A stretch of 17,467 nucleotides of DNA from Candidatus Campbelliibacteriota bacterium (GCA_003231675.1 QIJB01000100.1:1-17467), one strand, 5' to 3'; shown: positions 1 to 7,528, counted from the stretch's first letter. The notes: generated from the sequence alone by a model not told the origin. Program-made: numbers and translations.

Positions 1-2
1 TT

Positions 3-704
3 TTGAGAGACAGGGTGGTTTTAATCGGGCACTCACTCGGAGGAATTTTCCTCGCGAAATATCTGTCAGAAAACGATTTCCCGAAAAAAATTTCGGCGAC
101 ATATTTAATCGCCGCCCCTTACGACGCCGAGGATTCGGAATATTCACTGGCGGATTTCACGCTTCCGAAAAGTTTGGAGAAGTTGCGGAGGCAGGGAGGA
201 AAAATTTTCATTTTTCAAAGCGAAGACGATCCAGTGGTCCCGTTCCCGAATTCGGAAAAGTATCTCCGGGCGCTGCCGAACGCGAAAAAGATGGTTTTTA
301 AGAACAATGGCCACTTCTCGCAAGAGAAGTTTCCAGAACTGATTGAAAGCGTCAAAAAAATATCATCCGAGCCGGTGCAAAAAACGCTAAAATTCAAAGA
401 ACACCTTGTGCCACTCATATTGTCTGGCAAAAAAACCGTCATATGGCGAATTTTTGACGATAAGGATTTGCAAGCCGGAGACAATGTGGATTTGATAAAT
501 GCGGACACAAAAGAAATATTCGGCAGCGCCAAGCTGATAGAAATCAAGGAAAAACCCTTCGACGAAATAACGGATGAAGATTTTGACGGATATGAGAAAT
601 TTGAAAGCGAAGAAGAAATGTATGAAACATACAAAAAATACTACGGAGGTAAATTGAACAAAGATACGACAGTCAAAATAATCAAGTTCAAGTTGGATGA
701 ATAA
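3..704 (+). CDS. Alpha/beta hydrolase (RBBP9/YdeN-like) fused to a C-terminal ASCH domain, 5' partial
   Basis: The gene runs off the left edge; the apparent TTG start at 3 is only the first codon seen, and about 60 N-terminal residues are probably missing compared with RBBP9/YdeN proteins. Numbering from codon 3, the nucleophile elbow GHSLGG is at 9-14 (Ser11), an acid loop SEDDPVVPF at 73-81 (Asp75 or Asp76) and a catalytic His in NNGHFS at 104, so the Ser-Asp-His triad is complete. From about residue 128 the protein changes to an ASCH-like domain (LKFKEHLVPLILSGKKTV, then a beta-rich region and an acidic helix), a fold known to bind RNA or modified nucleosides. The hydrolase substrate cannot be told. 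No SD or promoter can be seen, as the start is outside the window. The domain calls are made by sequence pattern; the functional link between the two domains is unknown. Confidence 0.8.
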   Translation: MRDRVVLIGHSLGGIFLAKYLSENDFPKKISATYLIAAPYDAEDSEYSLADFTLPKSLEKLRRQGGKIFIFQSEDDPVVPFPNSEKYLRALPNAKKMVFKNNGHFSQEKFPELIESVKKISSEPVQKTLKFKEHLVPLILSGKKTVIWRIFDDKDLQAGDNVDLINADTKEIFGSAKLIEIKEKPFDEITDEDFDGYEKFESEEEMYETYKKYYGGKLNKDTTVKIIKFKLDE

Positions 705-838
705 GATTTGGAAAACAACCCTCAAATGAAAGGGGTTATTGTCATCACAGAAACCCGCTTGTCCTTTTTCAGAAAAGAAATGCCGGAAACGGTATTCCCT
801 CTCCGGGATTGGCGCGGGGCGGACAGGCGCGCAAAACA

Positions 839-1222
839 ATGAACAATAAAGAAAATTACTTTGAAAAATTAGTTGATGAAGCCGTTTTGGCGTTGCCTGA
901 AAAAATAAAAAAAGCGATAGACAATGTGGCTTTTGTGGTTGAAAACGAGGCGCGCCGAAAAAAAGCCGGGGAAATGGGCATAAAGAAAAACGAAGTGTTA
1001 ATCGGATTATACGAAGGCATCCCGAAAATTAAGCGGGATGACGGATATTTCGGAGTGTTGCCTGACAAAATTACCATTTTCAAGAAACCGATAATGGAAT
1101 TAAGTGGCGGGAGCGGAGAAAAATTAAGAAAACTTGTCAATGAAACGGTCTGGCACGAAGTCGGTCACCATCTGGGGCTTAACGATGCGGAGATTAAAAT
1201 CCTTAAAATAAAAAAGCGATAG
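839..1222 (+). CDS. Minizincin metallopeptidase-like protein (PF06262 type)
   Basis: A 127-residue protein of the small zincin family found widely in bacteria. The zinc site is HEVGHHLGLND at 106-116: His106 and His110 are ligands, Glu107 is the catalytic base, and Asp116 fits the third position of HExxHxxGxxD. The preceding part (FEKLVDEAVLALP, VAFVVENEA, LIGLYEGIP, GVLPDKITIF) matches the family layout, and the length is usual. I chose ATG 839 and not the in-frame TTG at 809, because the family begins close to the FEKLVDEA helix. No SD is visible before 839. A 38-codon ORF at 726-842 would overlap this start by ATGA. The physiological substrate of this family is not established. No signal peptide is present, so it is probably cytoplasmic. 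Confidence 0.85.
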   Translation: MNNKENYFEKLVDEAVLALPEKIKKAIDNVAFVVENEARRKKAGEMGIKKNEVLIGLYEGIPKIKRDDGYFGVLPDKITIFKKPIMELSGGSGEKLRKLVNETVWHEVGHHLGLNDAEIKILKIKKR

Positions 1223-1347
1223 AGGGGCTGAGAAAACCTATAAAAATAAATCAATTATACTGGATTTTAAATGTTGAATCTTTATTTCGACCAAAGTGTT
1301 GCAATTATTTCTTGAACTTAAGCTATTTCATTTTGCCACAAAAGAGA

Positions 1348-1353
1348 TATAAT
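1348..1353 (+). promoter_or_regulatory. -10 box (TATAAT) directly before the 1362 gene
   Basis: A perfect TATAAT lies 8 nt before the ATG at 1362, so the predicted transcript starts at or next to the start codon. No good -35 box is seen at 16-18 bp. No SD lies between the box and the ATG. Confidence 0.5.
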
Positions 1354-1361
1354 GCGAACAT

Positions 1362-2024
1362 ATGAGACTTGGAAAATTTGAATCGGCAGGGAGGGAGACT
1401 ATCGGAGAAGGATGTCAAAAAAAGGTTTTTGTTGACCCTAAAAACGAAAAAAGAATCATCGCCGAGATGAAAGAAAACGTGAAGGAAGATACTCCCCGCC
1501 AATTGAAAGGCAGATATTATCTTACAAAAATAGCCCACCTGCTTCTTCCCGAGAACATACCTGCCGTCTACCAAGCCGGAGAATCCGTTGAGGGAAAACA
1601 AACTGTTGACGCGGAGCGCATTGCCCATTCGCCGGGACACGCTCTTTTGCAGAAAACATGGCAAATGGAAGGGAGTTTTGATGCGGCATATGAACAAGCG
1701 CATAAAGAATTAGGGGCAGATATCCAAAGGGTGGAATCGCGGTTGAGACATATCGGTCTGGATCTTGGGGTTGACACCTACGTATCTAATTTTACAAAAG
1801 ACAAGAAAGGAAACATATATTATCTAGAAACATTTAGGCCGTGGGAAATTAATTTCCCAAATCATGGGAAGATTGAGATGTGGTTTGACGAAGAAAAATT
1901 GAGAAATGCCATTGATGGGCTCTCTGATTCCGCAACCAAAGAAAAATGCAAACGCCTTCTGGAGAGAGTTTTCGCCCTTGCTAAGGAAGAGGAGCGAGAA
2001 TTGAGGACAATCAACACTCGTTGA
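1362..2024 (+). CDS. Protein of unknown function with degenerate kinase-like features
   Basis: I do not recognise this 220-residue protein. Parts of it resemble a small or degraded protein-kinase/phosphotransferase fold. A glycine-rich stretch GEGCQKKVFVDP at 15-26 is followed by a strand containing Lys37. A segment DTYVSNFTKDKKGNIYYLET at 138-157 resembles the catalytic loop to metal-binding strand of such enzymes, with Asn143 in place and Glu156 where the DFG aspartate would be. No HxD is present, so activity is doubtful. There is no signal peptide or membrane segment. The C-terminus is a charged helix. The gene stands alone, with 139 nt before it and 116 nt after it, and has a TATAAT 8 nt before its ATG and no SD. 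The kinase-like reading is inference; that it is a real gene is well supported by length and promoter. Confidence 0.7.
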   Translation: MRLGKFESAGRETIGEGCQKKVFVDPKNEKRIIAEMKENVKEDTPRQLKGRYYLTKIAHLLLPENIPAVYQAGESVEGKQTVDAERIAHSPGHALLQKTWQMEGSFDAAYEQAHKELGADIQRVESRLRHIGLDLGVDTYVSNFTKDKKGNIYYLETFRPWEINFPNHGKIEMWFDEEKLRNAIDGLSDSATKEKCKRLLERVFALAKEEERELRTINTR

Positions 2025-2140
2025 ATAATTCCAAGAAATAACCGGGCTATTCTCGGAAATCCAGGGGTAAAAAACACATTCGTCGCGATAAATCTTCGCG
2101 CAGGTTTCCTTTAAAATAGCTGCCGGGGTAAAATAAACAA

Positions 2141-2449
2141 ATGAAACGAGAAATAATCACATTGTCGGGAAGTACCAAGTTTAAGAAAGAATTCATAGCG
2201 GCCGCCGGAAGATTGTCGCTTGAAGGAAAAATCGTTCTCGCGCCGGCAATATACGGAAAAGCGGAGGGTATTGAACACTCTCCCGCCACGGCCAAACTGC
2301 TGTATGAGTTGCATCTGGATAAAATAAACATTTCCGACGGCATTTTCGTGATTGATGTTGACGGATACATAGGCGATTCCACCCGAAAGGAAATAGCCTA
2401 CGCGAAAAGCAAGGGAAAATTCGTAAAATACCTGTCAAAGGAGTCATAA
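2141..2449 (+). CDS. Nucleoside 2-deoxyribosyltransferase-like protein
   Basis: A 102-residue Rossmann-like protein. It opens with a strand and the motif TLSGSTKF (7-14). It then has a helix, a second strand (KIVLAPAIYG), a third (GIFVIDVDGYIG, 67-78) and DSTRKEIAYAK (79-89) with a likely catalytic Glu84. This order fits the small nucleoside 2-deoxyribosyltransferase-like proteins that often occur in phages and small genomes. Those enzymes cut or exchange the N-glycosidic bond of deoxynucleosides or nucleotides; the exact substrate cannot be told from sequence. The gene has no SD. A TAAAAT at 2129-2134 ends 6 nt before the ATG. A nucleotide-handling gene (2522) follows 72 nt later, but it has its own upstream box, so an operon is not required. 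Confidence 0.7.
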   Translation: MKREIITLSGSTKFKKEFIAAAGRLSLEGKIVLAPAIYGKAEGIEHSPATAKLLYELHLDKINISDGIFVIDVDGYIGDSTRKEIAYAKSKGKFVKYLSKES

Positions 2450-2507
2450 AAAAATATCCGCGACTGACCGCCCGAAAAAATAACTATCCAAAAATCCTTT
2501 ACCAATG

Positions 2508-2513
2508 TAAAAT
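2508..2513 (+). promoter_or_regulatory. Possible -10 box (TAAAAT) before the 2522 gene
   Basis: TAAAAT lies 8 nt before the ATG at 2522. The -35 region at 17 bp (TATCCA) is weak. The spacing matches that at 1348-1353 and 7570-7575, which is the main reason for the call. Confidence 0.3.
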
Positions 2514-2521
2514 ATGAGGCA

Positions 2522-2824
2522 ATGAAAAAATACAACAAACTGGTTAGAGATAAAATCCCAGAATATTTAGACGAAAAAAACATTCTCTATGAAAAGAGAA
2601 TCGCCTCGGAGAAAGAGTACCGAACCGAGCTCATAAAGAAATTAAAAGAGGAAACGGAAGAATTTCTCGTGGCGGAAGAACCGGAAGAACTTGCCGATGT
2701 CATTGAAGTTGTTGAGGCGTTGAAAAAACTGCCTGAATATTTTGAGGTGGAGCAAATACAGTTGAAAAAACTTGAAAAGAAAGGTGGCTTTGAACACAGG
2801 ATAATTCTCAAAGGAGAAAAATAG
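2522..2824 (+). CDS. MazG/PRA-PH-like nucleoside triphosphate pyrophosphohydrolase
   Basis: A 100-residue all-alpha protein beginning YNKLVRDKIPEYL, a hallmark of the phosphoribosyl-ATP pyrophosphohydrolase-like branch of the MazG superfamily. The metal-binding residues are visible: an acidic helix KLKEETEEF (40-48; Glu43/44 and Glu47), then EELADVIEV (55-63) with Glu56 and Asp59, which make up the EExxE...ExxD pattern. Such enzymes hydrolyse nucleoside triphosphates to monophosphate and pyrophosphate and may clean up non-canonical nucleotides. No histidine biosynthesis genes are nearby, so a role in that pathway is not supported. The GIY-YIG gene starts 18 nt downstream, close enough for co-transcription. 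No SD is seen. Confidence 0.8.
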   Translation: MKKYNKLVRDKIPEYLDEKNILYEKRIASEKEYRTELIKKLKEETEEFLVAEEPEELADVIEVVEALKKLPEYFEVEQIQLKKLEKKGGFEHRIILKGEK

Positions 2825-2842
2825 AAAAACCGTAATTTCAAA

Positions 2843-3091
2843 ATGCATATTGTTTATATTTTAAAATGCGATGACGGGACGCTTTACACCGGCTCAACCG
2901 TGGATTTGGCGAAACGGCTTCGGGAGCATAACGGGCTGAAAAGCGGGGCGAAGTATACGCGGTCGCGAAGGCCTGTGAAGGTGGTATACCGAGAGGAATG
3001 TGAGACACTCGCGGAGGTCAGAGCGAGAGAGGCGGAAATCAAGCGAATGACTAGGGAAGAGAAACTTAAACTGGTGAGAAAATTTGCATAA
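2843..3091 (+). CDS. GIY-YIG domain protein (YhbQ/UPF0213 type)
   Basis: An 82-residue single-domain GIY-YIG protein. The motif pair appears as VYIL (4-7) and LYTGST (14-19), followed by DLAKRLREHN with the conserved Arg25. A C-terminal helix AREAEIKRMTREEKLKLV (61-78) supplies the expected metal-binding Glu (63 or 65). This is the usual length for stand-alone GIY-YIG proteins of the UPF0213 group, some of which cut DNA in vitro; the cellular role is unclear. It follows the pyrophosphohydrolase gene by 18 nt and is followed by a possible terminator at 3122-3146. There is no SD. It is not part of a larger mobile element that I can see. Confidence 0.85.
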   Translation: MHIVYILKCDDGTLYTGSTVDLAKRLREHNGLKSGAKYTRSRRPVKVVYREECETLAEVRAREAEIKRMTREEKLKLVRKFA

Positions 3092-3121
3092 GCCTGACAT
3101 TTATGGTACTGTTCTTGCAAC

Positions 3122-3146
3122 AAAAGGCCTTCAGGGGGCTTTTTTT
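3122..3146 (+). terminator. Possible intrinsic terminator after the GIY-YIG gene
   Basis: AAAAGGCC and GGGGCTTTT can pair around a short TTCAG loop, with one G-G mismatch, and the stem runs into seven Ts (3140-3146). It lies 30 nt after the GIY-YIG stop and 12 nt before the ABC-F start. Confidence 0.4.
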
Positions 3147-3158
3147 ATGGATTAAAAT

Positions 3159-4625
3159 ATGGCAACCAAAGGAGAAACAATAGTCAGGTTTGAGGATGCG
3201 TCGTTTGAATATGGCCATGCCAACCCCATTTTGAATGAGGTTAATTTCGGCGTTCGCCGTGGAGCAAAAGTAGCGCTTATGGGGCAGAACGGCGCCGGGA
3301 AAAGCACGCTCTTTCATCTCATAACGAAAGACGCTTCCCCCGAGGACGGAAAGATACATCTGGCGCAAAATTTGTCCGTCGCGATGGCGCGCCAGGTTAT
3401 TCCACGCGAACAGTTGGACATCACCATGCGGGAATTTTTTGAAAAAAGTTTTTCCGAAAAAATATACGATATTGATCCGAGGATAGACAAGGCGATGGAA
3501 GCGGTAAATCTCTCCGCGCCGAAGGAACGGCTTGTCAATGATTTTTCCGGCGGACAGCAGGCGCGGCTTCTTTTAGCGTCCGCCTTAATTCAAAATCCGG
3601 ACTTGCTTTTGTTGGACGAACCGACAAACAATCTGGACAAGGAGGGTATCGCCCATTTGACGAAGTTTCTGATTGATTACAAAAAAACGGTCATTGTCAT
3701 CTCTCATGACGCTGATTTTTTGAACGCCTTTACCGAAGGGGTTCTCTATCTGGATATTTTCACAAAAAAGGTGGAACAATATGCGGGAAACTACAAGGAT
3801 GTAGTGCGCGAGATTTCCGCGCGCGTTGAGAAAGAACGCAGAAAAAACGCCCAATTTGAAAAACATATCCAAGAGAAAAAAGATAAGGCGAATTTTTTCG
3901 CGAATAAGGGAGGGAGGATGAGGGTTCTGGCGAAACGAATGCGCGAGAGCGCCTCCGAGGCGGAGGAATCAAAAGTTGATGTTCGGCGCGAAGACAAAAC
4001 AATCAGAAAATTCACCATAGGAGTCAAAGAGCATCATATCGGAGAAATTTTGCGGATTGAATCGCTTTCAATTATGAAAGACGGAAAATTGGTTGAGTGT
4101 GAGGCGAACGTTTCTTTGGTGAAAAACAGGCACCTTCTTCTGATGGGACCCAACGGAATCGGGAAGACGACCTTGCTGGAAAATTTGGCGAAAGGCGCGC
4201 GCGAGGGGGCGAAAATTTCCGATGGCGTGAGAGTGGGATACTATCGGCAGGACTTTTCAACGCTTGATTTTGATGAATCCGTGTATAAAACACTTGAATC
4301 AGTGATGGACGGACCGGACGAGCAGGAGATGCGAAGCGTGGCGGCGGGGTTCTTGATTAACGGCGACCTTATGCGCGCGAAGGTGGGAAACTTGTCCGAG
4401 GGGCAAAAAGGGCTTGTCGCTTTCGCCCAACTCGCGCTGTTAAAGCCGAACCTTTTGATACTTGACGAGCCCACCAACCATATAAACTTTCGCCACTTGC
4501 CCGTTATCGCGAAGGCGTTGGACAAATACGAAGGGGCGATGGTTCTAGTTTCCCATGTCCCTGAATTCGTGAAAAAAATCCGCATTGACGACATACTGAA
4601 TCTTGATAAGTTGAGAGCAAAATAA
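3159..4625 (+). CDS. ABC-F family ATPase, first of two
   Basis: A 488-residue soluble protein with two ABC ATPase domains and no membrane segments, as in the ABC-F (EttA/Uup/Vga-like) ribosome-associated family. Domain 1 has Walker A GQNGAGKST (42-50), signature FSGGQ (129-133), Walker B LLLLDEP (149-155) and an H-loop SHD (182-184). A charged linker of about 85 residues (roughly 205-290) matches the position of the ABC-F P-site tRNA interaction motif. Domain 2 has Walker A GPNGIGKTT (330-338), an altered signature LSEGQK (412-417), Walker B LLILDEP (432-438) and SHV (465-467), where the usual SHD aspartate is replaced by Val. ABC-F proteins act on ribosomes as translation factors or antibiotic protectors; which applies here cannot be told. 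A second ABC-F gene follows 78 nt downstream. ATG 3159 has no SD. Confidence 0.92.
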   Translation: MATKGETIVRFEDASFEYGHANPILNEVNFGVRRGAKVALMGQNGAGKSTLFHLITKDASPEDGKIHLAQNLSVAMARQVIPREQLDITMREFFEKSFSEKIYDIDPRIDKAMEAVNLSAPKERLVNDFSGGQQARLLLASALIQNPDLLLLDEPTNNLDKEGIAHLTKFLIDYKKTVIVISHDADFLNAFTEGVLYLDIFTKKVEQYAGNYKDVVREISARVEKERRKNAQFEKHIQEKKDKANFFANKGGRMRVLAKRMRESASEAEESKVDVRREDKTIRKFTIGVKEHHIGEILRIESLSIMKDGKLVECEANVSLVKNRHLLLMGPNGIGKTTLLENLAKGAREGAKISDGVRVGYYRQDFSTLDFDESVYKTLESVMDGPDEQEMRSVAAGFLINGDLMRAKVGNLSEGQKGLVAFAQLALLKPNLLILDEPTNHINFRHLPVIAKALDKYEGAMVLVSHVPEFVKKIRIDDILNLDKLRAK

Positions 4626-4690
4626 AAATCCGGAAATATACAATGACGAGCGTTGCATATTTTGAAAGGGCGAAATATCGTTTAATGTGT

Positions 4691-4696
4691 TATTCT
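4691..4696 (+). promoter_or_regulatory. Extended -10 box (TGTTATTCT) before the second ABC-F gene
   Basis: TATTCT preceded by TGT (4688-4690) fits an extended -10, which can work without a good -35. It ends 7 nt before the ATG at 4704. No SD is present in the gap. Confidence 0.35.
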
Positions 4697-4703
4697 TGTA
4701 AAA

Positions 4704-6254
4704 ATGAGAATAAGAATAACGGCAACAAGGGGTGTTTTGAATAGTGTCTCCATCGGCAAAAACTATGATTCTTTTGTGGTGCTGAAAAATATAAATTTCA
4801 GCCTCAATATGGGTGAAAAAATCGGACTGGTCGGCCCAAACGGAGTTGGAAAGTCAACGTTATTAAAAATTATCGCCGGTATTGAATCGCCCAGCGAAGG
4901 AAGAATAGAAAAAATCCCCGGAGTGAGCATAGGATATTTCCCTCAAGAATTCCCCGGGGTCCTTTCCGTATCAGAATTTCTGGAAAATTATTCAAAAGAA
5001 CTTTTTTATAAATTCGGTTTTAAGGACAAGGTTCTGCAAAGAAAAATTCAAGAATTGAGCGGTGGCGAAAAATCAAGATTGGCCTTGATAAAAATAATGA
5101 ACTCCGGAGCGGATGTATTTTTATTGGACGAACCGACGAATAATCTTGACATACCAACACTCGTGTCGCTGGAAAAGTTTATTAGAGAAAGCAATAAAGC
5201 GTTTTTAATCATTTCACATGATAGAGAATTTCTTGACAGGATAATAGACAAGACAATAGAACTGGACGAATTTACCCGTCAATCAATAATATACGACGGC
5301 AATTACAGCGATTATCTGGAAAAACGCCAAAGGCGGATAGAAAAAGAATGGGCTCAATATCAAGACAAAAAAGGTGAAATTATAAGATTGGAAAAATCCG
5401 CGAAAGAAAAAGAAAACAAAGCTAAGAAAACGGAAAAAACCAAATGGAAAAAAGACAGCGAAAAGATGGCTTCTCATGCCAAAAAAGAAAAATCCGCGGG
5501 AAATTTGCAGCGCGCCAACAAGGCGCTAAAAAAACATTTGGAGTCAATTGGCGAAGCGGAAAAACCAAAATCAAAGCTGCCGCTTAAAATGTCTTTTGAT
5601 GTGACAGAGAGAAGCGGAGACAAGGTTTTTAAATTGGCGGGTGTTGTAAAAAAAATCGGCGATGCGCGGATAGGACCCGTGGACTTATCCGTCAGATACG
5701 GAGACAGAATACTTATATTGGGCGCGAACGGGGTCGGCAAAACAACATTGATTAACATACTCTTAGGCAAAGTTAAGCCCGATGGCGGAATTCTTGAAAG
5801 AGGGGCTCGTCTTTCTGTCGGGCATTTGCCGCAAGAAAGCGATTTTGACGCCAACTCCACCGTTATCGCTCAATTTATGAAAAGTGTTGATGAAACGAAG
5901 GTAAAGGAGGGTATCGCGCGCCGGCTCTTGAACCGCTTTAATCTCACAGAAGAAGATATGAGAAAAAAAATGAACGAAATCAGCCCCGGGATGAAATCTC
6001 GGCTCATGCTCGCGATTATGATGACGAACAAAGTTAATTGCCTTATTTTGGACGAGCCGTCCAATCATCTTGATTTGGACGCTCTTGAAAAATTAGAATG
6101 GGCGCTGAAAAATTTTGACGGCACGCTGATATTAATCAGTCATGACAGATATTTTATTAACAGGATTGGAATTGAAAAAACTTACCTTCTTAAAAAGGGA
6201 GCCAACTTGAAAAATCTTATTGACTATCATGAGTACGAGAAAATTATTGGATAA
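4704..6254 (+). CDS. ABC-F family ATPase, second of two
   Basis: A 516-residue tandem ABC ATPase without membrane segments. Domain 1 has Walker A GPNGVGKST (44-52), signature LSGGE (118-122), Walker B VFLLDEP (138-144) and SHD (171-173). A long lysine-rich linker, predicted coiled coil, spans roughly 205-290 and resembles the tRNA-contacting arm of ABC-F proteins. Domain 2 has Walker A GANGVGKTT (340-348), an altered signature ISPGMK (426-431), Walker B CLILDEP (446-452) and SHDRYF near the end. It differs a lot from its neighbour at 3159, so the pair is not a recent duplicate. Expected role: a ribosome-bound ATPase acting in elongation or antibiotic protection. Start 4704 is preceded by an extended -10 and no SD. 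A fragment of another ABC-F tail follows the stop directly. Confidence 0.92.
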   Translation: MRIRITATRGVLNSVSIGKNYDSFVVLKNINFSLNMGEKIGLVGPNGVGKSTLLKIIAGIESPSEGRIEKIPGVSIGYFPQEFPGVLSVSEFLENYSKELFYKFGFKDKVLQRKIQELSGGEKSRLALIKIMNSGADVFLLDEPTNNLDIPTLVSLEKFIRESNKAFLIISHDREFLDRIIDKTIELDEFTRQSIIYDGNYSDYLEKRQRRIEKEWAQYQDKKGEIIRLEKSAKEKENKAKKTEKTKWKKDSEKMASHAKKEKSAGNLQRANKALKKHLESIGEAEKPKSKLPLKMSFDVTERSGDKVFKLAGVVKKIGDARIGPVDLSVRYGDRILILGANGVGKTTLINILLGKVKPDGGILERGARLSVGHLPQESDFDANSTVIAQFMKSVDETKVKEGIARRLLNRFNLTEEDMRKKMNEISPGMKSRLMLAIMMTNKVNCLILDEPSNHLDLDALEKLEWALKNFDGTLILISHDRYFINRIGIEKTYLLKKGANLKNLIDYHEYEKIIG

Positions 6255-6321
6255 AATCCGCATAGACGACATACTTAACCTTGATAGGTTGGGGCTGGTG
6301 AAAAAGACAGAGACAAAATAG
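6253..6321 (+). pseudogene. Fossil C-terminus of another ABC-F gene
   Basis: Just past the stop of the second ABC-F gene, and in a different frame, the DNA encodes KIRIDDILNLDRLGLV and continues to a TAG at 6319-6321. This matches the C-terminus of the first ABC-F protein (KKIRIDDILNLDKLRAK, 472-488). At DNA level about 38 bp align with four differences, three of them silent and the fourth Lys to Arg. No start or ATPase core belongs to it. It is best read as the remaining tail of a lost or replaced paralogue of the 3159 gene. Confidence 0.6.
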
Positions 6322-6438
6322 GACCGACTTCCCAAAAGGATGTCTAAAAGGTAAAATAAAAATACAAAAGGAAAGGTGGGCGGCAAAAAAAACGCATCCG
6401 CTTAAGGAGTAACCGAAATAAATTCAAGATTAAAAAAT

Positions 6439-7032
6439 ATGAACAAACAAAAAACAAACGAAGAAATAGAAGTTGTTTTTCTTGATATCAATAAAGAAGA
6501 AGTTGAAGAAAAATTAAAATCCATCGGTGCCCCAAAAACCAAAGATATTTTCTACCGCCAGGCGGCTTTTGATTACCCTGATTACAGACTGAACAAGGAC
6601 AACAGTTGGATTCGTCTTCGCGACGATGGGGAAAAAATCGTTCTCGCTTTTAAAAAACGGCTCGGTGTTACTTCGCAGGACGGGAGCACCAACGACGAGG
6701 GGATGGAGGAAATTGAGATTGTCGTTGACAGTTATGAAGAAACGAAGCTATTCCTTCATAAAGTCGGTTTTATTGAAAAACATGAGGCGGAAAAAAAACG
6801 CGCGCGATGGAAAAAAGGGACTGTTGTTTTTGACATTGACACATGGCCCGGAATTCCCACATTCATAGAAATTGAAGCGGAAAGCTGGGAGGATATAGAC
6901 GAAGCGACGAAACTTCTCGGATTCAATCCGAATGAGCGAAAAATCTGCTCGGTAAACCAAATTTACCGGCTTTACGACATAGATGTAAACGACTATCAAA
7001 AAATCGGTTTTGACGGGATGGTCAAAAAATAA
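6439..7032 (+). CDS. CYTH domain protein (class IV adenylate cyclase/thiamine triphosphatase-like)
   Basis: A 197-residue triphosphate-tunnel protein. It begins EEIEVVFLDI (8-17), the position of the family's ExExK motif. It has the charged strands expected of the tunnel: WIRLRDDGEKIVLAFKKR, EEIEIVVDS, KKRARWKKG, VVFDIDTWPGIPTFIEIEAE and the NQIYRLYDID region near the end. The ExExK lysine is Val13 here, which may weaken triphosphate binding. Members of this family act as adenylate cyclases, thiamine triphosphatases or polyphosphatases; the activity cannot be picked from sequence. An AAGGAG at 6404-6409 is about 29 nt from the ATG, too far to be its SD. No signal peptide. Confidence 0.85.
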   Translation: MNKQKTNEEIEVVFLDINKEEVEEKLKSIGAPKTKDIFYRQAAFDYPDYRLNKDNSWIRLRDDGEKIVLAFKKRLGVTSQDGSTNDEGMEEIEIVVDSYEETKLFLHKVGFIEKHEAEKKRARWKKGTVVFDIDTWPGIPTFIEIEAESWEDIDEATKLLGFNPNERKICSVNQIYRLYDIDVNDYQKIGFDGMVKK

Positions 7033-7072
7033 TCGTCGGATTGCGATAAAAAATATCCAATTTGCGAAAAAT

Positions 7073-7528
7073 ATGAAAACAAAACTGGCGCGTTTTATAA
7101 AAAAACGGGAAAAAATATTTACGGAAAAAGGAGCAGATTTGGAGCATAAAAGATGGGCGAGGTGGCAGAACTACATAATGACAAAATTATTCCGCATCGC
7201 CTCAAGGTCGGAAAAGAGGATAACACTGACAGTCCCGATAAAATATTGGAAAAAATGGAAACGGGAAATCAAGAGCCCTTACGCTGAACTGTCAGAAGAG
7301 GAAAAAGAAAGCGACAGAAAACAAACGCGAGCATACTTACCGGTGATAAGAAAGGAAAAAATAATTTTCGTAAAAAAGATAATTGAAACAGTTGGCAAAT
7401 TAAAAAAGGAAAATGAACGGAAAAAACATATTCGTGAAGAATCGTCCGAAAAATACAGACAAGGATACGAGGCGGCAATTTCCGACATTGAGCAAGGACT
7501 GCAAAAAACAGCGGAAGAATTGAAATAA
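7073..7528 (+). CDS. Basic helical protein of unknown function with an RyR-like motif
   Basis: A 151-residue, lysine-rich, mostly helical protein I cannot assign. Two patches look conserved: HKRWARWQNYIMTKL (about 24-38) and YAELSEEEKESDRKQTRAYL (about 70-89). The second resembles the YxxLxExEKxxDR signature of RyR-like domains and of small phage and CPR proteins of unknown role. A C-terminal amphipathic helix follows. I chose ATG 7073 because the longer reading needs a TTG at 7010 inside the CYTH gene and adds unconserved-looking residues. From 7073 the gap to the CYTH stop is 40 nt, so both may share a transcript. No SD is seen. Confidence 0.6.
   Translation: MKTKLARFIKKREKIFTEKGADLEHKRWARWQNYIMTKLFRIASRSEKRITLTVPIKYWKKWKREIKSPYAELSEEEKESDRKQTRAYLPVIRKEKIIFVKKIIETVGKLKKENERKKHIREESSEKYRQGYEAAISDIEQGLQKTAEELK

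Noticed and set aside
714..739. Terminator-like hairpin after the hydrolase-ASCH gene
   Set aside because: Only five continuous pairs, a long loop and no T-run.
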